Origin: Limnanthes douglasii subsp. nivea
Lineage: Eukaryota; Streptophyta; Magnoliopsida; Brassicales; Limnanthaceae
Reading direction: 5' to 3'
Assembly (NCBI GenBank): GCA_036936605.1
Contig: JAUPFV010000003.1
Location: 147,406,997-147,470,996, forward strand
DNA length: 64,000 nucleotides
A model generated the notes under the pieces. The model was not told the origin of the DNA, made no database searches, and saw only the letters and a program-made list of their open reading frames with translations. Shown here piece after piece: positions 44,551 to 57,010 of the stretch (positions within the stretch are counted from its first letter, which is position 1; each line of letters starts with the position of its first letter). The translations under genes were made by a program, and so were the position numbers.

Positions 44551-46354
44551 TATGACGGTGGTGATGCTATTGCTTAATTATATTTTTTTTTGGATTTAGG
44601 AGATATGTTGCAACATTGATGGTTTTAGTTCTAAATTTTATTTTAAACTAATTGTTTGATTTTTAATTGTTTTAAATTTAAATTTAATTTTTCTGATTTT
44701 TTATTTTAGGTGCAAACTAAATTATTTAAAAGAAAAAGTAAAATAGAAAAGACAAAGAATTTTTTTATAAAAAATAATAACGGCTTTACCTAGCTATTAT
44801 ATACATAAGGGATTTTGACAAAAATGAAAATTTTACCGAACCATTTCAGGTTTTTGTAGTATTCACACGGTAATTTTATTTTTATTTTAGCAATTTCACA
44901 AACAACCGTATCCAAAAGATAGGAAAAGAAGTAAGAGAAAAAACAATCTTGGCAACGGGAGTGAAACATCCGTAGTTCCTTTTGTTATTAAAAGAGATCA
45001 GAAAATAAGTAAAAAATTGTTACTTTGGAATCCGGATTAGTTTCCTGTATGGATAAAAGAATAATAATAGATATAAAGAGAAAGTGTATCACGGGAAAAG
45101 ACAAAGCAAGAGAAGAACAGAGATCACATGGCGAGAATGCATTTGCTTTCTTGCCTTAGCCTTAGACTGTAATAACTTTGTATTACAACAGGTAGACTGA
45201 TATAAATAAACAGAAAAGCTTTCGCTTTAAGCCAACCACAACCTCACTATACGACAAAATTATGTTAACTGTCAGGCTGGCACCATCAAAATTTCAAACC
45301 AGGTAACTTTGAACTCGGTTGCTTAAAATAATATCATTATCGTTGAATGATTTTGGTTGGAATAATTTTTTTTAATAAGTTTTTATCAATCGGCCTAAGA
45401 ACACATAAAACTTCTTAATCGGGCTAAGAAAATATAATACTATCCATTGTCAAATATGTTTTATATATTTCCCGATCTAAATTTGAACTTTTAATACAAC
45501 TTTATTTCTAATTAATTTTGGTAAGGTGATTTCAAAATTAGATCAGAGATTTTGCTTTTTTCTCGTGACGATCGCAAACTTTTTTTTCTGCTATTTCACC
45601 AGCGTCGTATTTTCTATTTCGAAAGGTAAGTTTTGTTTTTTTGTCTATCGTTTCTCTTCCGGTTTCTTCTCATGACTCAATACATGTAACTACATATAAA
45701 AGTACTTACATGTGTCTATAATCCACACACATTACTTAGGTTTTCTACATAGTAGAACATGTTTACACTATTAATAATGGTAACTTAGCTATTTCTTATA
45801 TGATTTAAATATAAATTTTCTACCAGTAACTTAGGTTTCTAAAATATAATTGTTTTCACTATGATTTCAATTTTTACCAATAACTTAGTTTCTCATCTTT
45901 CTTGTATCTATCTATAATTTTTTGTAGTCACAACGTCATGAGGGCCACAATAAATCATGTAATCCACAGAGTTAAGATGTATTAGCTATGAAATTATGAG
46001 TGATATTAGAAGTGAGTATATGAAAAGAGGAAAACTTAGTTCTTATACAAATGTATGACATAGACTTAAAAACTTTAAATGGTTACCGGTGTGGTAGAGT
46101 ACAGGCCGGTAAAAATAATTATAAAGCAAGTATCATAATGAATGAAAACTTTGTTCCTCAATGTATGACATAGATGAAAACTCAGTTCTCGAATATATAT
46201 TTTGATAATTTTGGAAAAGCATGACAATGAATGTAACTAATAATATATATTTTTATATTCTTTACACAATTTAGTTATGGAAATAATGTTGTTGTTCCCA
46301 ATTTAAAGTCATTTCACAGCTTAAACGGTATTATCCTTTATTTAATATTGGTCA
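44551..46354. other. Intergenic, left flank of the second MULE
   Basis: No coding homology. The stretch near 44810-44930 ('ttgacaaaaatgaaaatttt' ...) has the composition of a MULE terminal inverted repeat, but I could not find its partner. Confidence 0.35.
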
Positions 46355-46358
46355 GTTT

Positions 46359-48420
46359 ATGAGTTGTTTATTGACTAATGATGAGGACTTTGCTAATATG
46401 GTTACTATTCCAGAGCAAAGCGGTTCAATTTATTTCGAAATCCAAGTTGAAGGTGTTACCAAAAATATTTTGGCTCATAGATTAGAGTATGTAGCGATTT
46501 CCTATAGTATGTATACCATAGCAAACTACTCGGATGTTAGTTTCTTAAATAATAAATCAGTAGAACTTGCTACCAAGTTTTGGGCTAAAGAAATTAGAGA
46601 TTTAGGTCAAATCTTTAAAACAAATTTGGTTGGTTTTAAACAATTTTTATCTAAATTTGCTATAGAACACGATTTTAGATTTAAATCGAACGGAATAGTA
46701 AAGAACGTGTTTCTGCTTGCTATTTTTTTAAGGAGAGCAAAAGTTTTGGTTGGAGAATCTATGCCACTATTGATCATGGGACTAAGTTTATGATTATTAA
46801 GAAATTTGTCAAAGAGCATAGTTGTGGGATTTTCTCTAAGAATATAGCTAATAAACATATATCTAGTAATATTTGTGCTAAATAAATTCTAACTAAGGTC
46901 AAAATCTATCATAAGATTGGTATTAGCGCTATTAAAAGTATGTTAAAACCCTGTCATCGATTAGAAGTTTCATATCGATTTTCATGGTGTGCTTTAAAAA
47001 AAAGGAAAGGTTGATGTATTTGGTGTTAGCTCTTCATCGTACGGTTTAATCAAATGATATTTCAATGCTATGAAAGCTATGGATCCCACGAGTGACTTTG
47101 TGCTTGACTTTGAAGTATAAACTAATATGTTTAAGCACTATTTTGTTGCATTTAGTGCATGTATTAATAGGTTTTCTTATTGTATGCCAATCTTATACCT
47201 AGATCAGACTTTTATCTTTGACAAACATAAAGGACATCTATTGTTTGTTATAGCCAAAGACGGAAACCAATGTAATATTTTCTGTTTTTTCCTTTTTGTT
47301 TATGATTTACAAGAATCTGTTTATTCCTATTATTTTATATACAGTTTTGTTTGTGTGTAGTAGTTTACTAAAACTGTTAAATTTTTCAGGTTTATTTCCA
47401 GCAGCATTTGTTATTGTTGGATCTGTAGACTCGGTTAACTGGCTTTGGTTTTTGTCATTGTTGAAGGCGCATATTGATGATCGAAAAATAACTTTCATTT
47501 CTGATCGTCATAAATATACCATTAGTTTAATGAGGTCAGTGTTTCCAGATTCCTATCACTATTTTTGTCTATATCACATTCTTTTAATTTCGAAGGATAA
47601 TCTTAGGTTGATGCCTAAATAAATTAAAGATATGGTATTTGTCAAATTTCAAGTATGTGCATTTTCCCCTACAGAGCATGAGTTTTTTAACTGCATGGAA
47701 GAACTATTGGAAGTTTGTGGAAAGAATGTCTCTAACTTTTAAGATAATCTTTCTCCCAAAAACTATGCGCATGCATTTATTAAAGGAAAAGGTTTAGGTT
47801 TGTTTCTTCAAGTGTTGTTGAGTCGTTTAGTGCACAAATAATACTTTATCACGATCTTCCCGTTATGAAATTGATTGATATGATTCAGATTAAGCTTATG
47901 GTTTAGTTCTTTAATCATCGTATAGAATCCAGTAAATAGACTAGTGCGTTATGTCCTAGAATAGAGAAGAAGTATAGAAAAAATATTGAGGATGGGCGTT
48001 TCTGGTTTTTTTGTGCATCATTAGAATATGTTTTTGAATTACATTCCATATGGAAAATGGTAGTTGATATTTTAGATTATACATGTTCATGTGACCATTG
48101 GCAGTCTGAATGTTTCCCTTGTGCGAATGCTCTAGCCATCATAACAAAAAATCTAGGAAGTCCATTTTATTTTGTGAATAATTACTTTTATTCAACATCA
48201 TATAAAGCTTGTTACTCATTATCAATCCATGCATATTTTTTTTTGCTGCATTGCTACTATAGGTGGTTCTCCGGTCGTTCAACCACCTATGTTAATGAGG
48301 CAGTCTGGTAGGCAAAAAAAGGATTCCATCAAGAGTTGAACTTATTCTAAAAAAGATCAAATGTTGTCGGTGTAAAAGAGTTGGAACCCACAATAAGAGG
48401 TCATATCAGGAGACACATAT
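46359..48420 (+). pseudogene. MULE (MuDR-type) transposase pseudogene 2
   Basis: Plus-strand blocks appear in the proper order. N-terminal MuDR DNA-binding region: FKQFLSKFAIEHDFRFKS, then YATIDHGTKFMIIKKF and EHSCG in a shifted frame. Transposase core: FVAFSACINRF, LDQTFIFDKHKGHLLFVIAK (first catalytic Asp region, about 47180-47260), an intron-like gap, then FPAAFVIVGSVDS, WLWFLSLLKAHI and ITFISDRHKYTI (second Asp, about 47490). SWIM zinc finger: YTCSCDHWQSECFPCANALA (about 48075-48140). C-terminal knuckle: CCRCKRVGTHN, whose last Cys has become Tyr. Many stops and frameshifts show it is dead, but it is almost full length. Confidence 0.82.
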
Positions 48421-48659
48421 TTGAGTATTATTTTGTCATTGATTTATCAATATGTTATAATTTGTAAGAAGACTAATTTTTAAGAAGTTTTCTTTTCATT
48501 GTTTGATCAATTTGTAAGGATACATATATTTTATAACTTTAAATAAGATTGGATTTAGTTACTTTTAAAGAATATTGTCGTTTAATTTTAATTTTTAACT
48601 TTTATCTATTAACTTATAAGCTGTTTTTCTATTTCCTTAGACTTTTTTTCGGTTAAGTT

Positions 48660-49140
48660 TTCCTTGTTAATTTTGTTCATGTTGAAATTTAATAAATATA
48701 TTCTTTTTTTTATATATGCTATTGTACATTTTAATAAGATAAGTAATTTATACCAATTATGTTTCATATATTTCTTATTTGTAAGTTCTTTTGTTCCTGA
48801 TAAATTTACTCATGTGATTATTGTTCATCTGATTTATCTTCATGTGATTTATCTTCATAGATATAAACCATTTGTAAATACACAATATATTTCTACAAAT
48901 AATTGTATTTATATATACAAACCATATACAAACACAAAACGTATCTCTTTGCTCGTGTGATTTTTGTTCCTGTAATGTTCCAAACCATATACAAACACAC
49001 AATATATTTTTATAAAATTATACTAAAAATTAATACTACAAACAATTGTATTCATCTATACAAACTATATACAAACACATAAAATATATTTCTTCAAAAG
49101 TTATACTACAAACAATTGCATTCATATATTTTTATAAACA
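48660..49140. repeat. Short imperfect AT-rich repeats 3' of the MULE transposase
   Basis: Words 'accatatacaaacaca', 'acaaacaattgtattcat' and 'atgtgatttatcttc' recur two to four times. They are low in complexity and lie between the transposase and the protease-like remnant. Confidence 0.5.
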
Positions 49141-49179
49141 AACGTATTCATCATCTAATATTGTGTGAAATATTTCGGC

Positions 49180-49640
49180 CCTTTGTTTGCAAGCTTTGTA
49201 TTCCTTGTAAGATGAAGGTGGGTCTCCGATGTTGTAGAAGTCTTTTATGTATGCACAAACCATAATCTCACAATCAACAGAAAATGGCTTTTGTTATGGA
49301 CAATTACGTTCATTTATGAGTTGTTCGTCACTTTTTGAAAACCTCATTGTTTCCAAATATTTTTGCTTCAATAAATAAAAGAAATAACTTAGTTAACTAT
49401 TAGAACTAATGTGATTTAATAATAATACTTATATATGAATGAACTTACCATCTCTATTGTTGCATCTATGTATTTATCCATGTTTTTTGCATTCCGTAGA
49501 TGTATGGGTTATAACGAATCAGCCTATTTGCATCAATATCAAATAACAGCAGCGTCTAGTGGTTGTAAGTTGCAACACTAGATAGCATATGAATCGGTAT
49601 AATAATTTGCGAATCATTATCGATTTTGACAGTTTTGAGT
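49180..49640 (-). pseudogene. C48/Ulp1-like cysteine protease remnant carried by the MULE
   Basis: On the minus strand, 49600-49500 encodes NH*TLLLFDIDANRLIRYNP, which matches the Ulp1 block 'HWTLLxxDxxxNxLxxYNP' with its Trp codon now TAG. Downstream (49310-49190) lies KPFSVDCEIMVCAYIKDFYN, resembling the catalytic 'xxDCGIxVCxYxE' block with Gly changed to Glu. An intron-like gap separates them. Ulp1 proteases cleave SUMO-type conjugates. MULEs of the Kaonashi type are known to carry such a domain. It is tail to tail with the transposase, and I see no intact frame. The call rests on two short motifs. Confidence 0.5.
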
Positions 49641-50226
49641 CAATCAGGTATCATTCTTTTTGCAACTCTTTAGTTTGTTTTTTAATATAGTTGTTAAACA
49701 AAAAATATAAAAACTAGATATTATAAAATAATATATTTTATTCATGTAAATGTCATTTATAGATAAAAATGATTTAATGCAAATATCGTTGATGTTACTA
49801 ACAATATGATATTTTTTTTTAAGTCACTCTCATTTATCTTTGATTTCTTTTTATGCATGAAGCATGTGCATCATTTATCTCCAATGAAAAAACTCAAAAG
49901 TAAATCAAAACAAAAACTGATTACAAGCTGTAACATGAACTAGAATTCAGCACAAGCTGGTCCATCCAGTTTGGCTAATCAACTAGATTAAATGACAACA
50001 AGCACTTCAAAATCCTATATTAACTAAGTGGTAGCATATAAAACTCATTAGAAATAGAGTATTTTAACATATATTATCATAACAAGATCTTAAAGATGTT
50101 CGTAGGAGTGAGGTCAAGGTTTCCCAGCAAAACAGTGTGACTTCCTATGTCATATTCTAGTAGTTAAGTTTTGGTAGTGAAGTTTGAGGGAGTGTTGTTC
50201 AATGAGGTCTGGGTACGAGTGATTAT

Positions 50227-50259
50227 TGTCTTGTTGGGCACAGGGTGCCCAACAAGACA
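50227..50259. repeat. Perfect 15-bp hairpin with 3-base loop
   Basis: TGTCTTGTTGGGCAC, loop AGG, GTGCCCAACAAGACA. No T-run follows and no gene ends here, so it is not obviously a terminator. It may be a footprint of an inverted-repeat transposon. Confidence 0.9.
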
Positions 50260-53200
50260 TTATGGTACTACCTTGACCCATTAGAGCATCAATCTACACT
50301 AAAATCAGTATTGACCATAATCTCAATCACTATAACATTACTAAATGAAAATAAAAAAGAAAAATCTATAAATCACTAGACCTAATTTAAAAAACAAGTA
50401 TAAATTTCAATTTCAAAAACCAACAGAATCTGATCACAGCTTGTGACAGAAAATATAATTTACAGACAAACAAGCACTGTAAAATATTGTAGCAAGTAAG
50501 TAGTATATAAAACCTAGTAAATGTATAGATTTTTTTTATAAAGTTAGTATATACATTAATATGAATAAGTTTATTAATGTAATTTTAATTTTTAATTTTT
50601 TTACTTACAATCAGCATCGCCACACAATCTATGTTTTGCTACTACTGTCCATGTTTCTTGTCGATGAAGTTCATCAACTTTACATCGACTTGTGCCCAAT
50701 TATTCTTATAGAGTACTTCAAATTTCAAGTCGATGAACCTTGCTAGACTTTTTTTATAGACAGTTACCAGATGTAGACATACATAATGATATACAAATGT
50801 ACATTATTATCAGTCTTGCTACATCTTTGACCGTCTCAACTTCGTCAATCTTTCACCATCTTGAATTGCACATTTTAAAATCTTATTGGTTATGTTTTTT
50901 ACTTCTTCGAGGTATTTTAAGATGATTCTTGACTCAGTTATTCTACTTTAAACCTTATCGATCTTCTTCGTACCACTGTTTATTCCAAAAATGACCATGC
51001 GTTATTTCTGGTTAGTAGTGCATTTATCCAACTAAATGAGTAACTCTCTGTCTCCTTATCGTACATGTTTATTATCTGATAAGGGCATAAATTATCCGAA
51101 CCATGTCAGGTCGGTATTGATTAGGGCATAAATTATCCAAACCATGTCGGGTCGACATAACACAATGGTGTTATAATATTGACATAATAGTTTGTAATAA
51201 GAATAATAGATTGAGAAAAAATGATGACTTATCTTGTAAATAATAAAGGAATTGATAGAGTTAGAATAAAGAAAGATATGAATAGAATAAAGTGGGTCAC
51301 CTATGTGGGACAAAGCCACCACCACCACTATATAAGGGAAGATTCCCTTTATGAGTGTAGGTGAACAATTATTATTATAAACTAATTTTTACTACTCTCT
51401 CTAGAATCACTTGTTTCTCTCTCTACATATAGTTATGACTTATTCTGGTAGTAAGATCATGGTGCGGATATTCTAGAAACATTATTATCTATATGATGAG
51501 CTCCCACGACTTCCTCACTTTCAAGCTTTCTTTTAATTGAAACAACCTATTTAATAGGTTGTATAATGGTTTAGGTTTTAAAGCTTCAATATGATCTTTA
51601 TTAATATCTGTAGTCCGTAGTATTTTGATGATTGATTCTATATTCGATCAAAATATAGAAAGGTCATGGGGCCCTAGTTTTATGTCTATATTATTTTGCT
51701 TAATTGGTTTTCTCTTTGTAGTCCTCTTGTCAATACAAGTCTTGATCCTCTTTGTTTTATATGTTAACAAGAAAACAAACATATTATTAGCCATCCACGT
51801 AATATCTAATTCTCTTTATATACCAATAGAAAATTATTATGATTGATTGTGTCGAACTTTTATATGATCAAAATACTCTTAAAACATTATTGCAGAAAGT
51901 ATATGGAACCTACACTAACATAAAAATTTCCAAAATTATGTAAAAACAAGAACAGTTCCAGAAAATTATTTCAAAAAAAACTAAATTAACCTGATATAAA
52001 GAAATTTTCTTGTATTGAACTTCAGTCACTTGATTAACCAAAATGAAAACATAATAAGAAATCAAACAGAAACAAATTCTTTCCATGCTTAACTATCTCA
52101 CATTAATTATTCTTGAACGTTCAATCTTAAATAGATCCAATAATCTTACAATGGAGGTAGTAAAATCATAAGTTACTTTCATTGCAACCAGACTGATTCA
52201 ACTGAGGTAGAAAAAAAGAATTAGTAAATCATAACTTACCCATATAGGTTTTCGTCGATGGAGAGAGAGTTAATAAAATAACATGGTCAATCGGTAACGA
52301 AACCAATTTCATGACCTCGAGATTCCGTGGAGAGAATGAGAGATGTCGATGTTGAGGTTGCTATTTTGAATTCGGAAGAAACAAGAGTTTCGAAAGAAAA
52401 GGTTGATTTTGAAGAAAACCGATGATTTTGATTTTGAAGCTGTAATAGTTTTGATTTTAAAATAATTAGGCATTTTTAGGGGGAATGAATTCATTTTACA
52501 TCTAAATTTGTATGAATAGGTTAATAGCAACTTTTTTTTATCTATTACCATAACATCCTAAATTATAATATCTGAATCCGAATTTAAGTACTCAATTTTA
52601 TTTTGAAATTGAAACTCAAAACAAGCACTAAAATTATTATAACTCAAGCAGAGTTAGAGCATCCATGTCTTTGGCTCTGCTCGATTCTAGGCCTACTAGT
52701 TGATAATTAACATCAAAAGTTATTTTGGATTATACATATATAATTCAAAGGGTGAATCTGGAAAGCAAAAAAAATTAAAAGTACATGAATAGCCAAAATG
52801 ATATTAAGAAGGTTTTGAGAATCAACCAATGTACAAATTTTAATTATTTGGAATGTAGCCTAGGAAGAAAATACTCTTCATGACGCGAGAGGAAAAAGAA
52901 GGTTAAAAATAAATAATTGTGTTAGGGTCAATGAGAAATTAGATAACTAGCTCATTTAGATAATTATTTGGCCGAAATACAAATTGTATGGGGACTACAA
53001 TATTGGATATAATAATGTAAGACGATATCATATGATTTTAAGTTATTTGATTCGTCACTATAAGTTTACTGTAATAGAGGATTCATTCTATGCAAATATG
53101 GTCAGAAAAAAACAGCACCGGCCGAACCTTCCAACACAAACTATATATAAATAGAAAAGTAAAACCACACACATAGAAGTTTACGTGAGTCGAGATTTGC

Positions 53201-54080
53201 AAAAATCCTATCAAACACATATTTTATATAAATAAAAGTTTGAAGGCTATCTCAAATACAACTAACACAACCACTCGTATTTAGTTATAAAATTCATTTG
53301 GCTTATAGAAGCCCACTGCTATGAGTGAATTGATCTTCCAAACTAACGTACCATCTTATAGTAAATCCCCCAATTAGCCAAGTTAAAACGATGTTGTAAT
53401 ACAAGCATCTGTACGACCGCGTATACTCCATCACGTAGTACCACCATCATTATGATCCTTGATACTATACTAGTGTACTATTTTGCTTCATCTTCAAGAA
53501 CGTATAATTTAACGATTACATGATCAACAATTAAAATAAATATATAAATTTTAGATTCTTCAACATATTGGTGAAATGAGTATCTTCTAAAAACACTTAG
53601 TCTTCAAAAGCAATGTTCATGCACTGTTCGGATAAAAAAAAATGATATTTGTATTCAGTTAAGCTCACTCTTAGGTTCCAGAAAATATTTATGCATCTTA
53701 GTCTATGACTGAGCATCGATCCACATACACAGTCAACAAAAACAGACCTTAAGTTCTCAGCTTACTCAAGCCTGCAACCCTTAAGTATTCAGTTGAGCTG
53801 CAACAATTACTTTTAACTTACACCTAGCAAATTGAAATAGATTGATAAGTACATTGTATTCACCGACATAATGAGCCAAATGCAATAATATGACCATAAA
53901 AATAAAATAAAATAGCATTTTTTCTCATATTTAACCAGTTCAACTAAAAACAACAACAACATAAAAACTTGTGAAATTAGAAGTTGCAAAAATATCCTAA
54001 ATTTGGAACGTCGCATCATATGAAAATTCAAATTATTTATATGTGTTGTCATTTGTCTTACCAAATAAATAAAATAAACT
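50260..54080. other. Intergenic AT-rich DNA
   Basis: No gene was recognised. A 48-base near-repeat ('agggcataaattatcc...ccatgtc') lies at about 51080-51155. A TATA-like 'ctatataaggga' at 51328-51339, with a pyrimidine-rich tract downstream, could be an LTR or a promoter, but no reading frame follows. Confidence 0.4.
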
Positions 54081-54083
54081 TTA

Positions 54084-54087
<4 letters not shown>

Positions 54088-54131
<44 letters not shown>
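54088..54131. repeat. (AT)n microsatellite
   Basis: About 22 uninterrupted AT units. Comparable tracts occur at 58840-58880 and 8086-8114. Confidence 0.95.
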
Positions 54132-54133
<2 letters not shown>

Positions 54134-54686
54134 TGGACCTACATATAATAATAAGTATTATTGAGGTATATATAATTCATATACCAGTTGGGTTAAATGT
54201 AGATTTTGAAAGATGATCCATTAATCCAGCACTTCAGTTATTGGGCTTTAAAAATCTAATGAAGGTTATTGTCCATGGTAGTGGAAAAATACATAGAATG
54301 ATAGTAGTTTAGGATAAAGTTAAGAGTTAATTTAGTAGGGAATATGATAGAAATTGGTATTTAGAATATAAAGTTAAATCCAAGAACTATGAAGTAATTT
54401 AAAATTTTCTAATCCTTAAACTATAAATAATAGTCCAAAGATCTAGTTTTATCTATGTCTTCATACAAAAAAGAGTGAATAGACTAGTTCGTTTGGTAAT
54501 AAAGAGATTAGACTCTCAACATTACTTTTGAGGATAAATTAAATTAATTCGTTTAATCCATCACATTAATGCTCTGACTACAGTTTCCATACGGGTCATC
54601 TGCAATATGCCAAAGAATTCAGTTCCTTAGAAAATGCATTGGCAAAGCTTGAAGAGAGTTCTTAAGTTTCCAGATTCTGAAGAGAG

Positions 54687-54717
54687 TTCTTAAGGAGTAA
54701 AAATTACTCCTTAAGAA
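54687..54717. repeat. Perfect 14-bp hairpin before a gag remnant
   Basis: TTCTTAAGGAGTAA, loop AAA, TTACTCCTTAAGAA. It lies just after a doubled 'gaagagagttcttaag' (54651 and 54679). Confidence 0.9.
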
Positions 54718-55290
54718 TTGAGGATCAGTATGTTCAAGGTGTTGATTTGAGGAATCCTCGGCTGACAAATGAGATTAGATCTATCACGTTTCCGAAGTGT
54801 TTTGACATTTCAAAAGTTAAAAAAATCGATGGGATTCAAGATCCAGATGATCACATCGAACAATTTAAGAATTATATGATGAATTTTAAGGATGACGACA
54901 AGCTATTATGTTTGGATTTTTCCCAGAATTTTAAGGAAACAGCTTTGAAATGGCATAACCGAATTCTGATAGGATCCATTTCAAACTTCAGATATTTTTA
55001 TACTGCGTTTAAAAGACAGTTCGTTGGGAGTAAGAAAATGAGGGGAAAAGGGATACAATCATCCAAGATAAGCAAGCAGTTGGAGAAAAGTTGAAGGATT
55101 ATACGAAGCGTTTTGTCTTGACAAAATAAAGTCTAGATAAATGTGAAGAACTGGTGGTGATGGTAGCTTTACGCAAGGATTACTGCCAGGAGATCTGGCT
55201 AATGAAATAACAAAAAGAATAGCCTTAACTTTTGGGGGTTTAATGGCTACAGTCGAGCTTAGCACCTAATAGATGCAGATGGCCGTGCCT
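54718..55290 (+). pseudogene. Tat-lineage gag remnant (plus strand)
   Basis: The frame 54747-55094 reads FPKCFDISKVKKIDGIQDPD, DHIEQFKNYMMNFKDDDKLL and FYTAFKRQFVGSKKMRGKG, matching residue by residue the gag domain of the element at 30-38 kb (LEQFKNFMMNFDDDDKLLYR, FWVAFRRQFVGSKELKGNG). After 55094 homology continues in other frames (LKDYTKRFVLTK, then LRKDYCQEIW...) to about 55290. It is truncated on both sides, with no pol following. Clear homology, dead. Confidence 0.82.
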
Positions 55291-55974
55291 TAAAACATCC
55301 TTGGAATGTAACCCGTCTCAAATTGTATTGAACAACTTTGTAAAGTAGATGATGCGCTATTTACCCCCCTGATGGCGCGAGAGAGTTTTTTAATTAGACA
55401 TCAAACTGTGGCTTACTATGTTAATATAATTTTTTATGTTGTCGCCAAAATGTGTGTTTGTTTAAATATTCGTCCTTACAATTGGGGAATGGATCAATGA
55501 CCATGCATATGGGCTACACAAGGGGTCACACTGAGCCCAGACCATGGAGTATATAATACGACCTGCTTATTGGCCACGCCTACAGGCTACGTAAAGGGTA
55601 TACTGAGCCTTATATCTTGTACATGGTATATAAGCGAGTTGATCAAAGTATCAAGCCCTCATGGGGCCATGCAATGGGTTAAATTGATCTCACCACGAAT
55701 AAAGTTGGGGAGCTAGTCTCCCTTAAAGCTAAAAAAAGCCATACTAAGCTCGACCTTGTAAGGACCTCTCATGGGCATAATACGAGCTAACAAGCACACA
55801 TCTCCACATAATGATACTATTTCGACTATATTAATATAAGGAAAAGACAATAGCACAACAACTACCGTATGAATTTATCCATACAACAACATTGTTAAAA
55901 TAATTCATAAAGTCATGCACGCATGGTGCCAAAAAATAACTAAACGCAATTTAAGTTCAAAATATTTACAAATT
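55291..55974. other. Possible LTR remnant
   Basis: No coding. 'ttgtcgccaaaa' at 55440-55451 is the complement of a Tat-like PBS (TTTTGGCGACAA), which would place a minus-oriented LTR to its right. The rest carries a diverged pair of 60-70-base repeats ('ggctacacaaggggtcacac' and 'ggctacgtaaagggtatact'). Confidence 0.3.
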
Positions 55975-57010
55975 TCACGCATCAAGAATTTCAGAAAAAT
56001 CACTAATCCCTAATTTAGTATTTTCCACCTCCTTAGGATACACCCCCGCATCTTTGTCAGTTGCGGTCAATGTTTTCCCCACCTTGGGTGTAGAGAGGCT
56101 AGCCTCAGAGACTAACGAACCCCCCATTTTCAGGAATGCAAGTGCTAGTGAAAATTTGCTCAGTGACCCGAGTTTCATCCTCGGGTTGAACCTTAATAAC
56201 TCAGCCACTGCTTATTTCTGATTTTTCGCCACCATCTTCATGGCTACCTCCATCACCTCTATTTCTCTCTGATTTAAATCTGCCTCGGTTTTCCTCAATA
56301 TTTCTTGACACTGGTTATCCATCTGTACCTTCAGATCTGCCATAGAGGTTTCAAACTTTTGTTCTCAACCACGAGCCCAACAATGCGGTATGCCTGTTCT
56401 TCAACCCTTTTCGCTTGAGCCATATCTAGAGCCATTAGATCAACATTCTAAGACATCAAATTTTCATTTATTTTGGCAAACCCATGGTTTTGTGCTATTA
56501 ACGTCGTAGCCTTAGCAGTCAATTATTTATTCTTTCTTTCGCACGCTTCCCGAACGCCTCTTATTATCGCCACTTCCTTTTGCAGCCGTTCATTCTCCTG
56601 TACAACCTTGAATTTATGTGCTTGGGCAACCCTATATTTGTCATTAAACCCAGCTAACTCAGTGGTTAAACCCTTCATTGACCCAATAAACATGGGTTCG
56701 AGTTTCCATTTCTCCATCATATGGAGATCTGTGTTAGACATGCGCTAGTAGGAGAGGATAACCGGATTATAATGCATTTGTAAACATCACTTCCAAATAA
56801 GGTAACATTCTTAATCATCTGTATTTAAGAGCAAACATATTGAAGTTACTTCTATTTCTAGCTCTACGTGCCTTTGTAATATTTCGCTGATAGGCATGTT
56901 ATTGTAGAAGGATAGTTCATGACATCTTTTTAGTTGCTCAAACATCAGCATCGACGGTCGTGGAATTATGATCCTTGAGGGGGCAAACTCCTCCACTGTC
57001 CAACTTGTTC
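55975..57010 (-). pseudogene. Antisense-ORF remnant of a Tat element (coiled-coil)
   Basis: Minus-strand frames at 57044-56811, 56741-56523 and 56208-55975 together resemble the C-terminal half of Tat antisense ORF proteins. They have a Glu/Lys/Gln-rich coiled coil (KYRVAQAHKFKVVQENERLQ, then KEVAIIRGVREACERKNK) and a C-terminal low-complexity tail. Orientation opposite to the gag at 54.7 kb fits one plus-strand Tat element from which pol was deleted. The functional identity is inferred from position and composition only. Confidence 0.4.

Noticed and set aside
50227..50259. Hairpin as a transcription terminator
   Set aside because: No gene ends here, no T-run follows, and plant nuclear genes do not use such terminators.
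51328..51339. TATA-like site with pyrimidine-rich leader as a promoter
   Set aside because: No open frame or homology follows within 1 kb. It could equally be part of an old LTR.
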